NCBI RefSeq assembly: GCF_000576425.1
Contig: NZ_KK069990.1
Coordinates: 186,001-250,000, forward strand
DNA from: Brachybacterium phenoliresistens
GTDB lineage: Bacteria; Actinomycetota; Actinomycetes; Actinomycetales; Dermabacteraceae
Length of the DNA: 64,000 bases
Direction of reading: 5' to 3'
The translations under genes were made by a program, and so were the position numbers. The notes under the pieces were generated by a model. It was not told the origin of the DNA, did not search any database, and worked only from the letters and a program-made list of their open reading frames with translations. Numbering within the stretch: position 1 is the stretch's first letter; each line of letters opens with the position of its first letter. Shown here one piece after another: positions 62,113 through 64,000 of this stretch.

Positions 62113-63021
62113 ATGCCCCATCCCGAGGTCCGCCCCGAGCCCCGCCCCGGCGCGGCCGCCGCGCCCCGGCGTCTGCGCCTGGATCTCTCCTACGACGGCA
62201 CCGACTTCCACGGCTGGGCTACGCAGCCCGGCCAGCGCACCGTGCAGGGCGTCCTCGAGGAGGCCCTCGCGCGGGTGGCGCGGGTGCCCGTGAGCGTCAC
62301 CGTCGCCGGCCGCACCGACGCCGGGGTCCACGCCCGCGGCCAGGTGGTCCACCTGGACCTGCCGCCCGAGGCGCTCGCGGCGCTGCCCGGCCGGTCCGAC
62401 CGCACCCCCGCCCAGGCGCTGGTCACCCGCCTCGGGGGCGTGCTTCCGGCGGATCTCGTCGTCCACGAGGCGCGCCCGGTCCCAGCGGCGTTCGATGCGC
62501 GGTTCGGGGCGCTGTGGCGCCGCTACCGCTACCGCATCTCCGACTCGCCGCGCGGGCACGATCCGCTGCGCCGCGACGTGCTGCGGCATCGGCGGGAGCT
62601 GGATGTGGACGCGATGGCCGCCGCCAGCGCCGCCCTCCACGGCGAGCACGACTTCCTCTCCTTCTGCCGCCCGCGCGAGGGGGCGAGCACCGTGCGGACC
62701 CTGCGGGAGCTCAGCTGGATCCGCCCGGCGTCGGGGCGGGCCGATGCCGGCCTCGTGGTCGCCACGGTCGAGGCCGATGCCTTCTGCCATCACATGGTCC
62801 GCTCCCTGGTCGGGGCGATGCTCCAGGTGGGGGAGGGGCGGCGGGAGATCTCCTGGCCCGCCCGGGTGCTGGCGGCGGCGACCCGCGACTCCGGCGGGCG
62901 CGACGGGGTGGGCGCCGCGCCGATGTCCCCGCCGCAGGGGCTCACCCTCGAGCACGTCGCGTACCCGCCGGACGCCGAGCTCGCCGCGCAGTCCGAGCGT
63001 TCGCGGGTCTTCCGCGGCTGA
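62113..63021 (+). CDS. truA: tRNA pseudouridine(38-40) synthase
   Basis: TruA, 302 residues, modifies the anticodon arm of many tRNAs. LDLSYDGTDFHGWATQPGQRTVQG and the catalytic Asp in VAGRTDAGVHARGQVVHL are clear; HHMVRSLVGAMLQVGEG and the FCRPREGASTVRTL segment complete the fold. ATG 62113 fits the leaderless spacing. It usually follows rplQ and precedes rplM-rpsI; here only the latter link is kept. Confidence 0.97.
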   Translation: MPHPEVRPEPRPGAAAAPRRLRLDLSYDGTDFHGWATQPGQRTVQGVLEEALARVARVPVSVTVAGRTDAGVHARGQVVHLDLPPEALAALPGRSDRTPAQALVTRLGGVLPADLVVHEARPVPAAFDARFGALWRRYRYRISDSPRGHDPLRRDVLRHRRELDVDAMAAASAALHGEHDFLSFCRPREGASTVRTLRELSWIRPASGRADAGLVVATVEADAFCHHMVRSLVGAMLQVGEGRREISWPARVLAAATRDSGGRDGVGAAPMSPPQGLTLEHVAYPPDAELAAQSERSRVFRG

Positions 63022-63464
63022 GCCGCGCAGGCCCGGTCGGGCTGCGGGCGAGGGGAGCGCGCCGATGCGGACGCGGCCGACGGGAGCGCGCCGATGCGGG
63101 CACGGTCGACGGGAGCGCGGCCGACGGGGCGCGGCCGGCGCGGTCCCGGCCGATGCGGACGCGGCGGATGTGAGCGAAGACCCACCCCGCAGGCCCCGTC
63201 CTCGATTGACCGCCCCGAACGGCTGCCCCTAAGCTGGGGTGTCGTCGTGCCTCGATGCGCACCTCGCCCCCGCAGCCGGGCTCTCACACCCGGCGCGACA
63301 CGAGGTCCTCACTCGCATCCTCGGCCGTCCCTCCAGGTACGCAGGGCCGGTGGCGGGCGCGACGTCTCGGTCATGCTTTATGCCAAAGGAAGCGTGTCCA
63401 CGGTCCATCGAAACGTGCCGCCGGGCGACCGCCCGGGGCACCACGACGAGAGAAGAAGGCACGA
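63022..63464 (+). other. truA-rplM gap: simple repeats, promoter and leader
   Basis: Bases 63055-63175 are a degenerate G+C repeat built on GCGCCGATGCGGACGCGGCC. A promoter follows at 63206-63235, then a leader of about 225 nt with an A/T-richer patch (63373-63392) and a small hairpin CCGGGC/GCCCGG (63421-63436). No gene is supported. Confidence 0.5.
63206..63235 (+). promoter_or_regulatory. promoter of rplM-rpsI
   Basis: TTGACC (63206-63211), 18 nt, TAAGCT (63230-63235), then GG. The -35 is identical to that of rpsL and the CTGG after the -10 is shared with rpsL, rpsJ and rplN. Confidence 0.65.
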
Positions 63465-63908
63465 GTGCGTACGTTCACCCCGAAGCCCGGCGATGTCGAG
63501 CGTTCCTGGTACGTCATCGACGCAACGGATGTCGTCCTCGGCCGGCTCGCTTCCCAGGCTGCTCAGCTGCTGCGGGGAAAGCACAAGCCGGTCTTCGCAC
63601 CCCACGTGGATGCAGGCGACTACGTCATCATCATCAACGCTGACAAGGTTGCCCTGACCGGCAACAAGCGCGAGACCAAGCTGGCCTACCGTCACTCCGG
63701 CTACCCGGGCGGCCTGCGCGGCATCCCCTACTCGGAGCTGCTCGAGACCAAGCCCGAGCGCGCGGTCGAGAAGGCCATCCGTGGCATGCTCCCCAAGAAC
63801 TCCCTGGCTGCCCAGCAGATCAAGAAGCTGAAGGTGTACCGCGGCGCGGAGCACCCTCACACGGCGCAGCAGCCCGTCCCGTTCACCATCGATCAGGTGG
63901 CGCAGTAA
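63465..63908 (+). CDS. rplM: 50S ribosomal protein L13
   Basis: L13, 147 residues, is an early assembly protein. GTG 63465 gives [30 protein letters not shown], the actinobacterial start. [27 protein letters not shown] and [15 protein letters not shown] are typical. Confidence 0.98.
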   Translation: MRTFTPKPGDVERSWYVIDATDVVLGRLASQAAQLLRGKHKPVFAPHVDAGDYVIIINADKVALTGNKRETKLAYRHSGYPGGLRGIPYSELLETKPERAVEKAIRGMLPKNSLAAQQIKKLKVYRGAEHPHTAQQPVPFTIDQVAQ

Positions 63909-63957
63909 GCGGGGCCCCCCGCCCGCGCCCTGCCACACGGAACATTCAAGGAGACCC

Positions 63958-64000
63958 GTGACTGAGACCACCGCCCCTGAGGCCCTCGAGGAGATCACCG
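63958..64000 (+). CDS. rpsI: 30S ribosomal protein S9, start only
   Basis: The first 14 codons (VTETTAPEALEEIT) of a gene cut by the window edge. GTG 63958 follows AAGGAG (63948-63953). Identity rests on position after rplM and on the acidic N-terminal extension usual for actinobacterial S9; the S9 core is outside the window. Confidence 0.75.
   Translation, partial: MTETTAPEALEEIT

Overview
The window is a G+C-rich, gene-dense stretch of an actinobacterial chromosome. The protein sequences (EF-Tu, RNA polymerase, a short adenylate kinase, a separate PurS/PurQ/PurL FGAM synthase, a YflT-type stress protein) and the gene order fit Micrococcales. A Brachybacterium/Dermabacteraceae-like organism is my best guess, from recall only. 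Coding is continuous. I see no phage, insertion sequence, CRISPR array, tRNA or rRNA.

Layout. (1) 0-8 kb: rpoB-rpoC with two candidate promoters. (2) 8-12 kb: a NarL-type two-component system with a small coupled ORF between kinase and regulator, then a secreted DUF348/G5/RlpA-fold wall protein. (3) 12-17 kb: str operon rpsL-rpsG-fusA-tuf. (4) 17-22 kb: a stress membrane protein (minus strand) and a sugar ABC importer operon without an ATPase gene. (5) 22-28 kb: S10 operon rpsJ to rpsQ, closed by a strong terminator. (6) 28-29.2 kb: a minus-strand hypothetical gene and a small lipoprotein gene that split the S10 and spc blocks. (7) 29.7-40.3 kb: rplN to rplO, secY-adk-map, infA-rpmJ-rpsM-rpsK-rpoA-rplQ; rpsD is not between rpsK and rpoA. 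(8) 40.4-42.5 kb: Tat-exported amidase with LGFP repeats. (9) 42.8-62 kb: five minus-strand purine genes (purL; purS-purQ; purD-purC) interleaved with an acyl-CoA oxidase/TetR pair, a divergent thiolase-FabG-MaoC-glycosyltransferase run, a nucleoside hydrolase, an MFS exporter, an rRNA methyltransferase and a metallo-beta-lactamase-fold protein. (10) 62.1-64 kb: truA, rplM and the start of rpsI.

Functionally the window makes the core of the transcription and translation machinery, plus SecYEG and nucleotide supply (Adk, purine synthesis) next to it. The acyl-CoA oxidase, thiolase, FabG4-like and MaoC genes resemble the mycobacterial fadE5-fadA2-fabG4-htdX neighbourhood and suggest a fatty-acyl beta-oxidation or remodelling module under its own TetR regulator.

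The most interesting non-coding signals are: a pair of dispersed nested palindromes (about 42663-42749 and 57417-57530) whose arms differ between copies but stay paired; -10 motifs placed inside the loops of terminator-like hairpins before tuf, secY and purL; a repeated leaderless-gene signature in which a TANNNT-like box ends 6-8 nt before the start codon of about nine genes; and a shared -10 motif followed by CTGG with long leaders before ribosomal operons. Start codons were chosen from ribosome binding sites, family alignment from memory and these promoter spacings. No database or folding software was run.
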